Assembly: GCF_037975245.1 (NCBI RefSeq)
Contig: NC_092574.1
Location: forward strand, 23,499,713-23,563,712
Direction: 5' to 3'
Origin: Apostichopus japonicus
Lineage: Eukaryota > Echinodermata > Holothuroidea > Aspidochirotida > Stichopodidae
DNA length: 64,000 nucleotides
Positions 34,337 to 47,138 of the stretch are shown here, piece by piece. The notes beneath the pieces are model-generated. The model was not told where the DNA came from, searched no databases, and saw nothing but the letters and a program-made list of their open reading frames with translations. How positions within the stretch are numbered: the first letter of the stretch is position 1; every line of letters begins with the position of its first letter. The position numbers and the translations under genes were made by a program.

Positions 34337-35283
34337 ATAGAAATACTGGGCAAGGTTCGGAACATTTATAGTAGTGCCCGAGTGGATCCGGTCCGATGGG
34401 ATTTTTATGGTAACTATGGTAATGAGGATAACCCCGCTTCTTGCAGGGAATGAATTCTGACCAGAGAACCTGATCAGACTACAATTAGTAAAGTCTCTGT
34501 GGTGAATATATGTTAACCTCCTATCCTTGTACAGTCCTCTGTGGAATCAAGACACTACCTATTTTCTGTCCACAGTCGCCGTTTGTTTCTTCTGTTCGGT
34601 GTCTGCCATCAGATGTGGGCTTATCCAGAGGGAGGGAGGGTAACACAAAGAACAGTGGCAATATCATAAAGGTTGAATGATCCTAAAAAGAACTCAATCC
34701 TTGAAAATAATATTCATATCAGAAAGATTGTGACAAATTTTATTCTTCAAATGCCATCATTTGATGATGATTGTACGTATTAATTGCTTGGCCGTCTGAA
34801 CAATGAAAGGTCATGAATTATGGTAATTTGTCTTTATGTCTCCATCGTCTTTTCTTTTGTTTTAAATTTATATAAAGGACTTCCTTTTCAATAGCGAGAG
34901 TAAGATTTGCAAGGTTCAGTCTCAATGATGTATGTGTACCAGTCCATTCCTGTCCTGGTAGAACTCAGTGATAAATACTACTATACCCCTCTTTTGGGTT
35001 CACCTATCCATCTTGCCATACATCCAGGTCAAGTTGGTTCTCAAGTGTGGGGAAGGATGCGGGGGTGGGCAGGTGAACATCCCAACATATAGCAAATCTC
35101 TATATATTTTGGTTTCCTCTAGTTCATATCGGCGTAAGAAACTGCTTCTTTGGTTAGAATATCCTATTTTCTTTTTCGGTCATATGACGTCATATCCGGA
35201 TTTCGACATCTCCTTTCTATAGTTTCCCAGCGGTATCATATAGGTGAAGATGAACCGTTACTGAATCTAGAGATGAGTCCGTC

Positions 35284-35289
35284 TTTATT
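35284..35289 (-). terminator. Polyadenylation signal candidate very close to the TMEM184 stop
   Basis: AATAAA on the minus strand starts only 5 bp after the TGA of the TMEM184 gene. If used, the 3' untranslated region would be only a few tens of bases. A further minus-strand AATAAA occurs near 34740. Confidence 0.35.
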
Positions 35290-35294
35290 ATGCT

Positions 35295-38200
35295 TCAGAC
35301 TTCGCTTGTAGAGCTGTCATCGGAGATGTCTTTGCTATACACAAACATATCTTTATCTGGTGATGACCAATTCTCCTTCATCTTCTCCTCATCATGAGAG
35401 CTTGTGTCATCTTCATCTGTTGTACTGCCCTCATTATTTCTCCCTAGAGTAGTAATGTCACGCACTGAGGAATACAACGAAACGGATGGGGGAAAAAACC
35501 TTTTTAGATAATGGAAAATCAGAAGAAAAGAAAATAGGAAACCGCGACAAACAATCATCCATCCGACATAACCCAACACACCCACCCCACACCCATTGGT
35601 ACTTGCTCTTTCACCCACAATTGCAAAACATGGCCAATTTTTAAGAGTCAGTTCTGTAGAAATCGTGGACTATCCTTTCCTTCCCAAACTAAATTCCAAT
35701 GGTTATTTTTGTGCTCCATCTAAACCTTCCCATCCACCCCAGTTGTTTAAAGCATATATCGCCATGTAATGAAAGAACGACAGGGAGCATGTCTTTACCA
35801 TAAGCTATATTTGAACACCAGGTTGAGATGAAAAGACAAACATGAAAATGTTAATATTTTAGGAGCTTTAGCTGCCCCGATTAATATTAAAATAACGAGA
35901 TAGGGTGGGCGTGGGACAGTAGGTTTGGTAGAAGCGTAATGTCACTTTCCGAGGATGTAGGCTATGTCCAAAGTAAGGATGGATTTGGACTTGAAGGGAC
36001 ATTGTGACGTTTGGCAGTGCTATAGTTTCTTGATTAATTTCGACGCATAAATGTCATGATCGCTACATGCGACTTTTAATCCTAAATTAAACAGTTAAAG
36101 ACATATTCCGATGGATGTAGATGGCTGATTAATAAAAATGCCGGAATGTTCTGCATCTGTAGGTCAAAACCATATGCTCCTAGCATTTTGTATGGCGAAG
36201 ATATGATTTTTTTTCCTCAAAATTAGGGGGATTATAATAATGCATCTGGCAACAACAGAGTGAATGATTTTATCACGGCAATTCAGTTAGAAATGTGTTT
36301 GCTTCTCTCTATATTACTGAACACACGTATCCACCCAGGAAAATAATGTTTCTATACGAAACAGTTGCATTTTGATGAAATTTTTAATACAGAGAACCTT
36401 GACAGCTAAGAGCACACTTTTCCAAATGTATCAGATTTCAGTGATAATCCAACAAGACGATTATTATAGCTTAAGTAAAGTATTTGAAGAAAATTTGCCA
36501 TTATGACATCACAGACCAACTATATTGTGGAATCGATGATTTATGATTTATAGTCAGTCAAATTAAGTTCCATTGAATCAACTCTATCTTGAGATACGGA
36601 CAAGATATTGAGATGGGATTGTTCAGCTAACGGTGTGGAATATTTTTCTTTTCCATATTTCAGTGTTTCATATCGTTTGCCACTGGCGTATCTCTCTACA
36701 TTGCTATCACTGATAGCTAGATCACAAAGTGTGTGTGTCTGGTGCATCTAGCAAGATTAATGGACATCAGAGATATGAACGTACTCATCTTTCCTGAGTG
36801 GTCTTTGATGTCTCTCTGTAGATCTGTATAATCACAGAACAGTCTACAAGAGACTCTGAAGTCTAAGGGTTCTTTATCCATGTAAGGCTTGTGACTGAAG
36901 GCAAACAGTTGGACAAATGAAAGAACCGCCAGCTCGATGGACAAACAGAAATTCTGAAAGGAATGAAAACAAACTGAAACTGACATGTCCGTTAAAAATA
37001 TAAAAGTTATAGAGAGCCTCGCGTTTCGACTGTAGCAGGATCTGTTGAAATCATACCGGTATATTTACTAGAAATAAACATATCATCATATTTCTGTCAT
37101 GAAAGGAAAACTTAAAGTCAGATATCAATAACCGTATGGCATGAATGATGTCACAAAACCACGCACTGGTACTACGAATGGAGAAGAGATTCCACTACCA
37201 CCCCCCCCCCCAACCCCACCATCCTTCGATCGAGTACTCACTTGTATATATAACTTACATGAATCACAACACTAAGGCCGTTCTTATCTATTCCCCATTT
37301 CTCTGGAGAGGTTATGACGTCACGATCCACCAGGAGAGAAATGATGACTTGTTGCAGGAAGGAGATGAAGATACAGAACTTGACACAGAGCATCTGCGGG
37401 AGAGCCCGGAGAGGGTATGTCTCCTCACTGGTGGCGTTATAGAAAACTGTAAGGCAGTAGCTAGCCCACTGAAATTGACAATATCGTTCATCATAATAGC
37501 AAGTAAATAAAAAGTTTAAGCTATCAAACTTTAACAAGCTCAGTTGTTTGTGTGTATAGGGGAAGGGGTGGGGGGGGGGGGTAATTATCTGTGCGCTTTA
37601 TCTCCAGTCTTTTGCAAATTAAGATATTTTAACAGAAATAATATCCTTTCTCTGATTAAATGGGACGGGGGGGGGGGGGGGACTGGAGACGAGAATATTG
37701 GGTCAGATTTAACGTTTAATTGTATTATGGTATATATTGCTGAATGTTTTTGTTCATTATTTCTGTGACTGTATGAAAGCAAACATTGAAAGTTCTGACT
37801 TGCTTATAACTGTAATTACATCTAAGTTCAACCTGGAGGCACAACGCAAGCTAGCTCAAGAAGAGGTAGAGAGGGCGAGTGAATGGGTCGAGCGGAGGGG
37901 TGGGTGGGTCTTATTTAGGGCAGACTCAAGAATAGTGTGAAGTCGGATTCGGGGGAGGACATATATGACCATGTTTTGTGCGAGACTGGAACGACAGTTA
38001 TTATTGGTAACACGAGTGGTGGGGGAGGGGGGATGGGTGGCGTCCCGCTCGGTTTGCTTAACCCAACTTATTCATTTCGAATACATATCAATATTTTTTC
38101 ATATGTTGTTTTACGTACTAGATTGTTTGCTTCAAGTTTCAACCACAAAAGTGACAAATGATGCAATGAGTTATAAATAAGTGAACTAGAATGAGACTGT

Positions 38201-41200
38201 GGAATGTTTTACTTACTGACGGGCGATTGACAAAATATGTGAACGATTAACTTATTTATATTCTAATCTGTTCTGAGATTGTAATAATTGTTCGGTTTAG
38301 TACTCACCAGCTGAGACAGTATATTGACTATTGTCAACCAGAACCATGTACCAGAGGGGGAGAACTCGCCCTGCGTGTAGTTACGATCCATTGAGTAGGC
38401 TAAGCTGATTATGATAAAAAGAATACATACTATCTAAGGCTGGAGTCACATCAAAACAAACTACTTCATTTGATTGGTAAAATTTCCCGTTTCTATAATC
38501 TGAATTCGAACACTATGAATGGTGGATGGGTGACTTTATGCATCGTTCGAAATAACGCTTTAGTGGACTCCGGCGTGACCAGGTGACGGTCACCAATCTA
38601 AGTCCTGCCCACTCACCCAGTTAACGTGTTAGGGTATACTAAAAGACAATGAATATTAATATAAGTATAAAGAGACAATCTTGCCTTATCCTATCTTCAC
38701 CTTATCATTCTTTCATTATCTACTATACCGAGTTTTAAACTACATGCCTACCCCCCCCCAGCCCCACCACTTCCCGAGAGTGCCCTTTTCACCACCAAGC
38801 AATTGTAATGTGCCTCGCCAGTAGAATATTTAGTTCAGGAAATGTATCTTTGAGCGATCCATTAATGAAAGGTTTATCACTTACATTAAACCCAGTGCAA
38901 GAATAGGTCCCAACACAACGAAGTTCAAGACACCGTTTCGGCATCTTCGAAGGAGTCTGTAAGGGGAAAAAATAATACTTGTCAAAAAATATATGATAAC
39001 TAACTAGTGTACTGACAATTAGCAGGTATAAACCCACGTGGATGCACTCAAACACGGTAACTTGTTTTTCAATAATACAAATATGATTAATTTTTCCTCG
39101 CCTCCCTTCCTCTTCCCCTCCTCTCCTCTCCATTCTCCTTCCAACCCCCTTTTCTTTCTCCTTCTCCTTCTCCTTTCTCCTTCTCCTTATCGTTATAAAG
39201 CAATTTATGTTGAAGCAATTGTAGGAGGCTTATATAATTATGTTTTTCCTGGTGTTTATTTCGTGTAAAAAGTTATCACCTTTTATTTGGTCCTGGTTTG
39301 ATACAGCAAAATGGAACGGGTGATTTTATTTGCTCTTTCTTGGCAAGATGATTCTCCACGTCATAATGTTCCGTCAAATAGTGAATTAAGTAGAATAAGA
39401 AACAGTATAAGACAAACGACTTGTAGCAAGCACAAATAGTGTCCAGATATATCGCTGATTTGGGCCACCGCAAAACAAAACTCTACAAGGAAACAAAAAC
39501 ACAAATACTATAGCATTACATGGTGTGGATATACAAATGCATATATAGGCCTATACATAGGTCACATAGCTAGTAATATAGAATGGCTGATTCTCCGTCA
39601 GAGGAGATCCAGGTCAGGCACTCCTTATTTTCCCAGGCCCCCAAATTGACCCGGGCCCCGGAGCTGTATCCCTTGATCCCCTCCCCCACCAGTTTCTCGG
39701 CTTTCTTTTTATATTCACTGGTTCTGCTTCGAAGTGAATATTGTGAATATCCTTCTTTACTTTAACGTAGTTGTTCAGTATATTCTTCTTGTCAGTTTCA
39801 ACACCCCCATTCATCTCATCTCCCACCCCTCCATTACATCCATACAAATTATTTAAAAGAATGCCGACCACTTAAAGAAAAGTGTGAACTTACGGCGTTG
39901 ATGCTGTAAATCGGAACAATAAGTAGGATTCTGTAGAAAAGATTGTGATGAAAAAAAGTAAATACTAAATCATAAATTATGTTGCAGGGTTGGTTTACAT
40001 CAAATATACACCCCCCCCCCCACACCTACAAACACACACACTCACACTCCACCGTGAGCATCCCACCTGTATCACGTCTACCTTCTACTGCCCTTCCTCT
40101 AAGATTAAATAAAGTTAAATAGTTAAACCTGATTTGGGAAGGAAAGCGTGACAATTAAATTGTTTATTGTTCATCTATTTACGTCTTTTTGTGTTATTTC
40201 AGTGGAGATCAAAGGGACGATAAAGACTATAAAATTATACCGCGTTTCCTATATAAGTATCATAGCCCGCACGCAAGGGACATGTGTGATTTTCTGGAAA
40301 AAAATGTGGACATTCTTTACTAAACACCGTTCGGTGTGATGGGGCTATTTTTGTATAATTAAGGGTCCGTCGTAGATGGTGCTTCATCGTACATTTTGCT
40401 AACGTATCAATTTATTTTCTATGTCATTTGACGCATTTTGTGTGTCATTTGACGCAGTTATATAGTATTAACGGCCCCGCAGCACGAAAGAGCACTATCT
40501 ACGCAGGAAAACGTGGACCTATGAGATGGGGAGGGGGGGGACCGCCACACCCTCCCCCACCCGCGTACGAGCAGGAACTTGCATGTCATCCTATCACTGT
40601 CTGTTTTCGGATATAGTTGTTTTGTCGATTGTCAGGTTTATATCATTACTATGGTTCATCATTTGAGAAGAATAACATTTTGCTCTCAAGGTTTGTGATT
40701 CAGCGCAGTCATCAATCATGACTGATAAATGTGTTCTATTGTTTATTTATATAACAAATGATGTCGGCGACCTTTGGTCAAAAATGTTTGTTGGATATCG
40801 TAAACTTAAAGCTGTAATTCTTAGACGGATATTAGTGAGCCTATACTCATAATAAAGGACGCGACCAGGTAGATAAGTATTTCATCATCAACTGTGTATA
40901 GGCTATAGGAGAGGACAGTGGCGTGCGGAAATGGGGGATGGGAAGGATAATACGATCTCCAGGCAGTCCCGACTTCAATCAGTCAGTGGGCTTGGAAATG
41001 GTTCAGTCTGAGGATTTTTTTCAGCATTCAGCTGAGAAGACTTAGATCTCTGCTACGAATGAAGACCCCTTCCCACTTTCATTCAGTATTGATTAGCACA
41101 ACCTTGTGTTTAGAACTAATAATATACCTAATTTTATGGTCGAGATAGGCCTTAGAATGCATCACATGACGTCTAAATTTGTTCTCTTTTTTTTTTGGAA

Positions 41201-42086
41201 CGCTCACATGGTAGTCGGTTTCATCGATCTCCTCCTTTTGAAATCCTTGAAATTCCTCTGGCGGCCTTCCATAGAGGTTCACGCCCCTACCGAAATCAAT
41301 CGGTGGAAATGTATATATTTGGTACCCCCACCCACCCTACCTTTGAAATCCGGTGCAGTCCAACGAGGAAGATAGAGGAGGGGCATGAGTTACCCTAAAC
41401 AGTAAATAATGATAATGACATTTTCAATATCACCTCAGAAGCTCTTAGGAAACTCAAGATGGATAGTATATATGGTGAGTATATAGTCTGGCAACAGTGA
41501 ATGTGAAGTGAAAATTCAACCACAATATGCAACGAATACACCATGAAGACTATACTAAATATATGTAATATAAAGTATATGCGTAGTCAGTCACATGGAG
41601 TAAATGTTGCATTTTGTGGCTCTGGCTTCGAAATTCCCACTTTATCCACCCCCCCCCCAGCCCTCCTACACCCCTGCCCTCCGATTGAATATTTGTTACC
41701 TCCTTAATTGTAGCTGCCTTTACTCACCTAAGTATGTAGCGTTGTTGGTTGGGTCTCGAGAAGTACACGATGTGGTTTAACATTAAATACCCGGTTACAC
41801 CAATGGCAACCAAAGCCCCGAATCCTGCCGTTGGCCACGCAATCGCCTTGAAGTACTTCTGGTGGCTGTAGGCGTCCCATATAATCAATGGCAGGGCCAC
41901 ACACACAATCAGAGAATATGCTATTATGTATACTGGTCGAACCCATCGACGCCAGGTCCAACGGCGGCCGTTTGGATTACCTTTTACTGGGTCACCTCTT
42001 ACAGGGTCAACTGTCCCAGGGTCAACTGTAAATGTGTCAACTGATACTGGGTCTATTTGGGTTACTCCTGTGTCCGTCGGCTCCAT
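35295..42086 (-). CDS. TMEM184C: TMEM184-family multi-pass membrane protein (TMEM184C-like), eight exons
   Basis: Exons in transcript order are 42086-41728, 39930-39894, 39482-39280, 38956-38885, 38404-38308, 37468-37259, 36953-36785 and 35464-35295. All phases match and the product is 438 residues, close to vertebrate TMEM184C. Family landmarks in order are RRWTWRRWVRPVYIIAYSLI, HIVYFSRPNQQRYILR, ILLIVPIYSINA, SAIYLDTICACYKSFVLY, RNGVLNFVVLGPILALGL, LCVKFCIFISFLQQVIISLL and FAFSHKPYMDKEP. Several hydrophobic membrane segments are visible, followed by an acidic Ser/Asp/Glu-rich cytosolic tail. The family (DUF300, related to organic solute transporter alpha) is poorly characterised, so no transport activity is claimed. 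The N-terminal 40 residues hold an unusual degenerate Val-Asp-Pro repeat. Exon 2 is only 37 bp. The family is certain; the C paralogue is a best guess. Confidence 0.9.
39096..39188. repeat. Polypyrimidine tract in a TMEM184 intron
   Basis: Some 90 bp that are almost entirely C and T on the plus strand, with repeated TTTCTCCTTCTCC. It lies in intron 3, on the strand opposite to transcription, so it is purine-rich in the RNA. Confidence 0.75.
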
Positions 42087-42738
42087 AATGTGAGTTTTAT
42101 AAGTGACGTAATATTGCTTTGAAGATTTTGGTTGATATCATTCGATACTGTATAACCTGTCGTAATGAAAGTAACATTTCTAAAACAAAATATGTTGACA
42201 GATAAACAGACAGTCATAGATTACATTAGCACTTCGATTCGACTCACCAGTCGATTAAAAGTAAGTTTAAGCCACCTTCCCACAATCATGGATACTAAAA
42301 AAATACAAATTGGGGTGGAAGTGTTATAAACTGTAAAATTATTTTAGGCGCAGGGGAAAAGGACGTATCAGCGTCCAAGTATCACTGAGTTATTGAATCT
42401 TCTAGCGCCCCAAAACCCGATAAACACCAACTTGAGAAAGATACACGAGTGCAGTGGCAGTACAGAGGATAATATTACTGAACTGACGAGACTTACGACA
42501 GGGAGAAGGGGAGGGGGGGTGTCAAGTGGACACAGGCAAGAGTGAACGGTCAATAAGAGGGCACAGCAAACGGTATAGGTCTCTAGAAAGTATCGGATAA
42601 AGCAGGGGCGTATCCAGGATTTTCCAATAGGGGGGGCGCCAGGCATGAATGATCGCCGTCCTGGGGGATGGGTCTAAGGGGAGGTGCGTACAATTTTTGC
42701 TTTCAAAGAAGGGGTGAAATGCAAAATGGTGTCATATG

Positions 42739-43590
42739 CATGGGCGGCGATCCGTACTTCCGAGTGTGGGGGGGGGGGGGATATGACCTTGTTGACTATC
42801 TAAGCGTAGCGCCACCACGAGTTGGCGCGAAGCGTACAAGAAAATTTTGGGATTAACAAACCCTCTAGATGGCCGGAAACGGCACTTCCCGAGGTTTCCA
42901 AGCGGCATATACCCAACTTTAAAATAGGGATGTCATGTCCGAAATATCTCATAATCAGGATCCCAAAATACTTTTTTTTTAAATTTCGGGTGTTATTTTG
43001 GGAAAATTGCCCCTGTCAATCTTGTTTCAGGCGCAACGTTAGAATGTTCGAGAGCTCTGTTATATTATTCGATGAAGAAAATGGCCTCATGCAGGCTATT
43101 ATAGGCCTATACACATGCAATACACAATTACACATAGTTACATTCCTAGGTACCGATTGCTAGGGCATCCAGGTGAAACGTGTATTAAGCATTACCCTGG
43201 TTACATGAGATTCTCAGCTGTTCGAGGGAACATGTACGTGTGTAGGCCTACTATAGGGCCTATATGAATACTATGAGGGTGCATATATGTACTATATCAA
43301 TACCGTGGGCGCAATAATACATTTTGTTGTTATAGGGCCAATGAAGCCTACAGTCAACTATTTTTGCTTTATAAAGACGCTTTATTTGAAAAGATCGCAC
43401 TGCGTTTATGGTAGGCGAGAAATGAAGCTAAAAAAGAGCCGTACATTAACGAAGATGCATAAATGTAGGCATGAAAATATTCTTATCCCTGGCATTTGGT
43501 GGGGGGGGGGGGGGATATGGTGCATTACATCCCCTCCACCCATTTTCATGGGGAGATATATCCCCCCTCCACCCAGGATCGCCGCCCATG
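42739..43590. mobile_element. Nested hAT-like element inside element A
   Basis: The ends are CATGGGCGGCGATCC and its reverse complement. The flanks are GTCATATG (42731-42738) and GCCATATG (43591-43598), an 8-bp target duplication with one mismatch. It carries one copy of the shared subterminal block and two long G runs. No coding capacity. Confidence 0.75.
42796..42899 (+). repeat. Shared subterminal block, copy 1
   Basis: Starts with CTATCTAAGCG, then AGCGCCACCACGAGTTGGCG, AGCGTACAAGAAAATTTTGG, and ends in GATGGCCGGAAACGGCACTT. It begins 57 bp inside the left terminus at 42739. Confidence 0.85.
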
Positions 43591-46500
43591 GCCATATGTG
43601 ATCCATTTTTCGACCTTAATAATAAGCAACATTTCCAGTAAATATGGACACAAAATGCACAATTTAGTATGGCTGGCATGTCATTTAGTGTTTATAGTGA
43701 TAATACAAACACAATTACCATCTATGTTTCTAAAACTATTATGCCGCCGAACTTCGCCAGAACCTTTTTTGGCAAACAAAAAATAAAGCATACGGGAGGG
43801 GGGGGGGGGGGTTGAGCGATCACCGACATCTCACATAAAGGTCTTCATCAATTTTTTTTTTTTTTTTTTTTGCTAAACTTTTTTTTTTTTTGGTGACGGC
43901 CAATAGGGGGGGCGCGCGCCTGTTGCGCCCCCCCTGGATACGCCCCTGGATAAAGCACAGTGTATTGTAGTTTCATAATATAACTATGGAAAGAGGAAGT
44001 GCACAAACAAAACGGAAACAGAGGTTGGGGAGGGGGAAGGGGTAGGGGAGGGGGTATAAACGTGTCCCCTTGGCCAAGCCTGGCCCTCGGCGTTCTAAAT
44101 TTATGTGAGCGATTATATAGGTATGAAATATGAAATATTTATTTCGGCGGGAATTTCTCTCATTCGCTTCATTTCACTTCTTTACAGATGACCCATCCTT
44201 CCACATAAATAAGTGATTTGCCTTAATGTTGCCAGCCAAAAGTGGTAAAATTTGTTAAAGAACCAGACTACTGCCTATATAACTACATTTCACTTATCAT
44301 CAGGTTGATTCAACTTACTGGTACATTGTCCTGTGGGAGGCTAATGAAATTTTTCGTCCTAGTAGCACAATCTGAAGGTATTTGTGGCTTAAATGACGGT
44401 TAATAAATTAACCCCGGTTATACATTTAAATTTAAAATTGACAAGACGAGGTTCGTCTTAGTTATAGCTTCAAGTTTGGTATTTTGAAGAATATTTTACC
44501 TTTGGGTTTCCATTCAGCCAGAACGCCAATGTTATATTCTTCTTCTTTCTTAAACTCCACCCTCGAGAAGTAGAAAAGTGTTGATGTATTCAGTTTCCTT
44601 TCCTGTCGCGGGATATCTTGGCTTCGAGTCTCTTAACTTTAGAATGTGATGACTATGCAATCGCTCAAAGTTTACTTGTTAAAAATTATACTTCTTCAAA
44701 TGTTTCAAATATTATTTCTGGATTCGTCCGTCGCAACGCGATTCAACTTCAGTCTATAACCACCATACCTTCCATGTATAATTGAGTAATACTTTTGTAG
44801 CGATGCCAACCCATACATCATACCGTAAATTGCCCTTTCGTGTTGATCATCCATCAAGATAAACTGATAAAACTTGAGTCAAATATTTCTTGTTGATTTT
44901 GAAAAGTTACACAGATACACAGTATACCAATGAGTTACAGAACATATTTTAATGGCATGAGTTTTATTTCACATATCCATTAACCATAAATTTCTCTTCT
45001 CAAATAGCCCTTAAGGTTTCATATACATAAATGGATAATTATTACTAGGCCTCGAGGTAGCCTTCAAGCTTAATCATTTTACCCTCCTCGCCTTATCGCA
45101 AAAATAGTTTCCTCCAACATCGTCATACTTTACCACATCATAGGTTTACTATTCTACAGCATTCCCATCAACGAATTTAAACACAACATCCTCCAACACA
45201 ACAACATCTGTATTTAACATTGTCATCTCCAACACATCCTGCTATCATTCTTTATTTCCATATCTTTCCTCAACTTTTTATCTTTACCACTTTTACCCCC
45301 ATACATTAAAATATCACAACACCCCTCTTATCTATGTATACACAAGAGCCATATATACGTACGGCTCTCACCATAGGCCATTCTGCACCATCTCCATCTA
45401 AACTGCTGTAATGCACGCAGTGCGCTTTACTTTCACGATACTTTACGTACAAGCGCAGGCGAACCATCGACTGTAGCAAGGGTAGGGGGGGTGGTTGGGG
45501 TTACGGGGGGGGGTGGTTGAGGGCATCTTAGAGGGTACTTAAGCATCGCAAGGCTGCATAAGTGCATGAAGAAACATAACATAGCGTGACAGGTCATACA
45601 TTATTGATACCTACTTCCAGAGAGCGAAATGAAAATACGGCTGATAAAAGCCACAACATGGATGGCGTAAATGGGCGTGTCGACCTTCTCCACACCCCCG
45701 CGGCCACGCCTCTTCCCTCATCAATTTTGTTCACACGACTTTCCTACCACTTTCGTCATCACCATTATCATCATTAGCGAATGCAAACTACTCAGCTGAA
45801 TTTGTTTCAAACATTTTTTTAGAGATTCACTCAAAGAAAAAACGCACATAATAAACAACATTTCTTGATTGCGTCCATGTCGCCCATTTTTATATTCATT
45901 ACTTTGTAAACATCAACCTCGACTTGGCGAAAAAGAAAATATTAAGATGTTAAATTATTTGGCCCAAAGAGCCATTAATTGACGCTCGAGCATGAGTGAC
46001 ACATAAATCATTCAATGTATAGGATGTTTGTATATCTGCATAATGTATTAATATATTGTTGACAATAATGTCTGTTAGTAAACAATGATATTAGTCACAT
46101 GATGATGACTAAGGCCTTAAAGCAGCTAGTTGCGTTTGCTTCATAAAATTATAACAACACTTGTTTTTCAAACGATTCATAATACTCCAGTCCAACAGAC
46201 CCGAGTAGAATAACTGCAACCAATAATTACCTGATACTTAAACCTGAATGCGGTCTAGGTGAAATGTCGATGGAAATGTAGTCGACCTGTGAGTATTATT
46301 TTTGAAAAGTAATCTTTCTCAATATTTTAAAGCAACTGTTTTAACACTAACTGGAGCAAATTAGCAGAACATTTTTGTGTACCATCATCAGGTACAAACC
46401 TGGAGTTGAAATTTACATGGAAGTAACGAAAATCCTGCCTTAAACGTTTATTTCTGATATAAAACGAATAATTTCTGACCACAAGTCGGCTTCCAAAGTT

Positions 46501-47111
46501 CTCGAAATGTTACTACTATGGGGCGCCAACGAAGCCAAAAATAAAAATATCTGAAACATGAGCATTCTCTGAACATAACAGATAACTAGTATGCTCTGTG
46601 TCATATCTCAACCATAGCACAAAAGCTGGCGAAGAAGTTATCTATATCAATCACTTTTACAGAAGCCAGATACACAATATTCTGGGTGCTCCATAGGAAC
46701 ACACATACACAATGCAACCACGTGAAACCCTGATCATATGAGGCAACATTCATAACCAACCTTAAGAAAGCCCAGGATTCCTCACCAATCATCATAAAAT
46801 GAAAACAAATGAAAAAAAAAACCTTAATCTAGTTTACATATAAAGGATTCTGGAAGCCAACCTATGTTGTATGGAAAAAGAAGACATTATTTTTAATACT
46901 CTATTTTCTAATTTGAGAAAAAAAGTTTATACCAAATTGGGAAATAAAAGAGTATTCAGAATGTCACTTATTGAATCTGATATAGAATTCGAACAACCGG
47001 AATCATTATCGATATAAATTCGTTATAATTAATACTATAAAAACCCTTTTTATTGCCCAAAATATCATCAACACTTAACCTAATTGAAGTTTGGTTGGCA
47101 CTAAGTAGTAG

Positions 47112-47138
47112 CATCATCATCATCATCATCATCATCAT
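47112..47138. repeat. CAT trinucleotide microsatellite
   Basis: Nine uninterrupted CAT units. Confidence 0.95.

Larger units (their letters stand above)
28898..35283. other. Intergenic region between ABHD18 and TMEM184 (convergent ends)
   Basis: The ABHD18 3' untranslated region begins here, with no clear AATAAA in its first 500 bp. A 48-bp minisatellite lies at 29525-30000, followed by about 5 kb without a recognised exon. ATT and GT microsatellites lie near 32138 and 30664, and a cluster of octamer-like words at 33.9-34.3 kb is listed separately. Confidence 0.5.
42603..43948. mobile_element. hAT-like non-autonomous element A (1,346 bp)
   Basis: The ends are CAGGGGCGTATCC on the left and its exact reverse complement on the right. 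GATAAAG directly flanks both ends (42596-42602 and 43949-43955), a 7-bp visible target duplication. A second hAT-like element is nested inside. It lies 0.5 kb upstream of the TMEM184 start codon. There is no transposase frame. Confidence 0.8.

Noticed and set aside
44465-44630. Minus-strand open stretch of about 55 codons ending near a GT donor (FYFSRVEFKKEEEYNIGVLA)
   Set aside because: It looks superficially like an exon, but no partner exon, acceptor or protein family could be identified.
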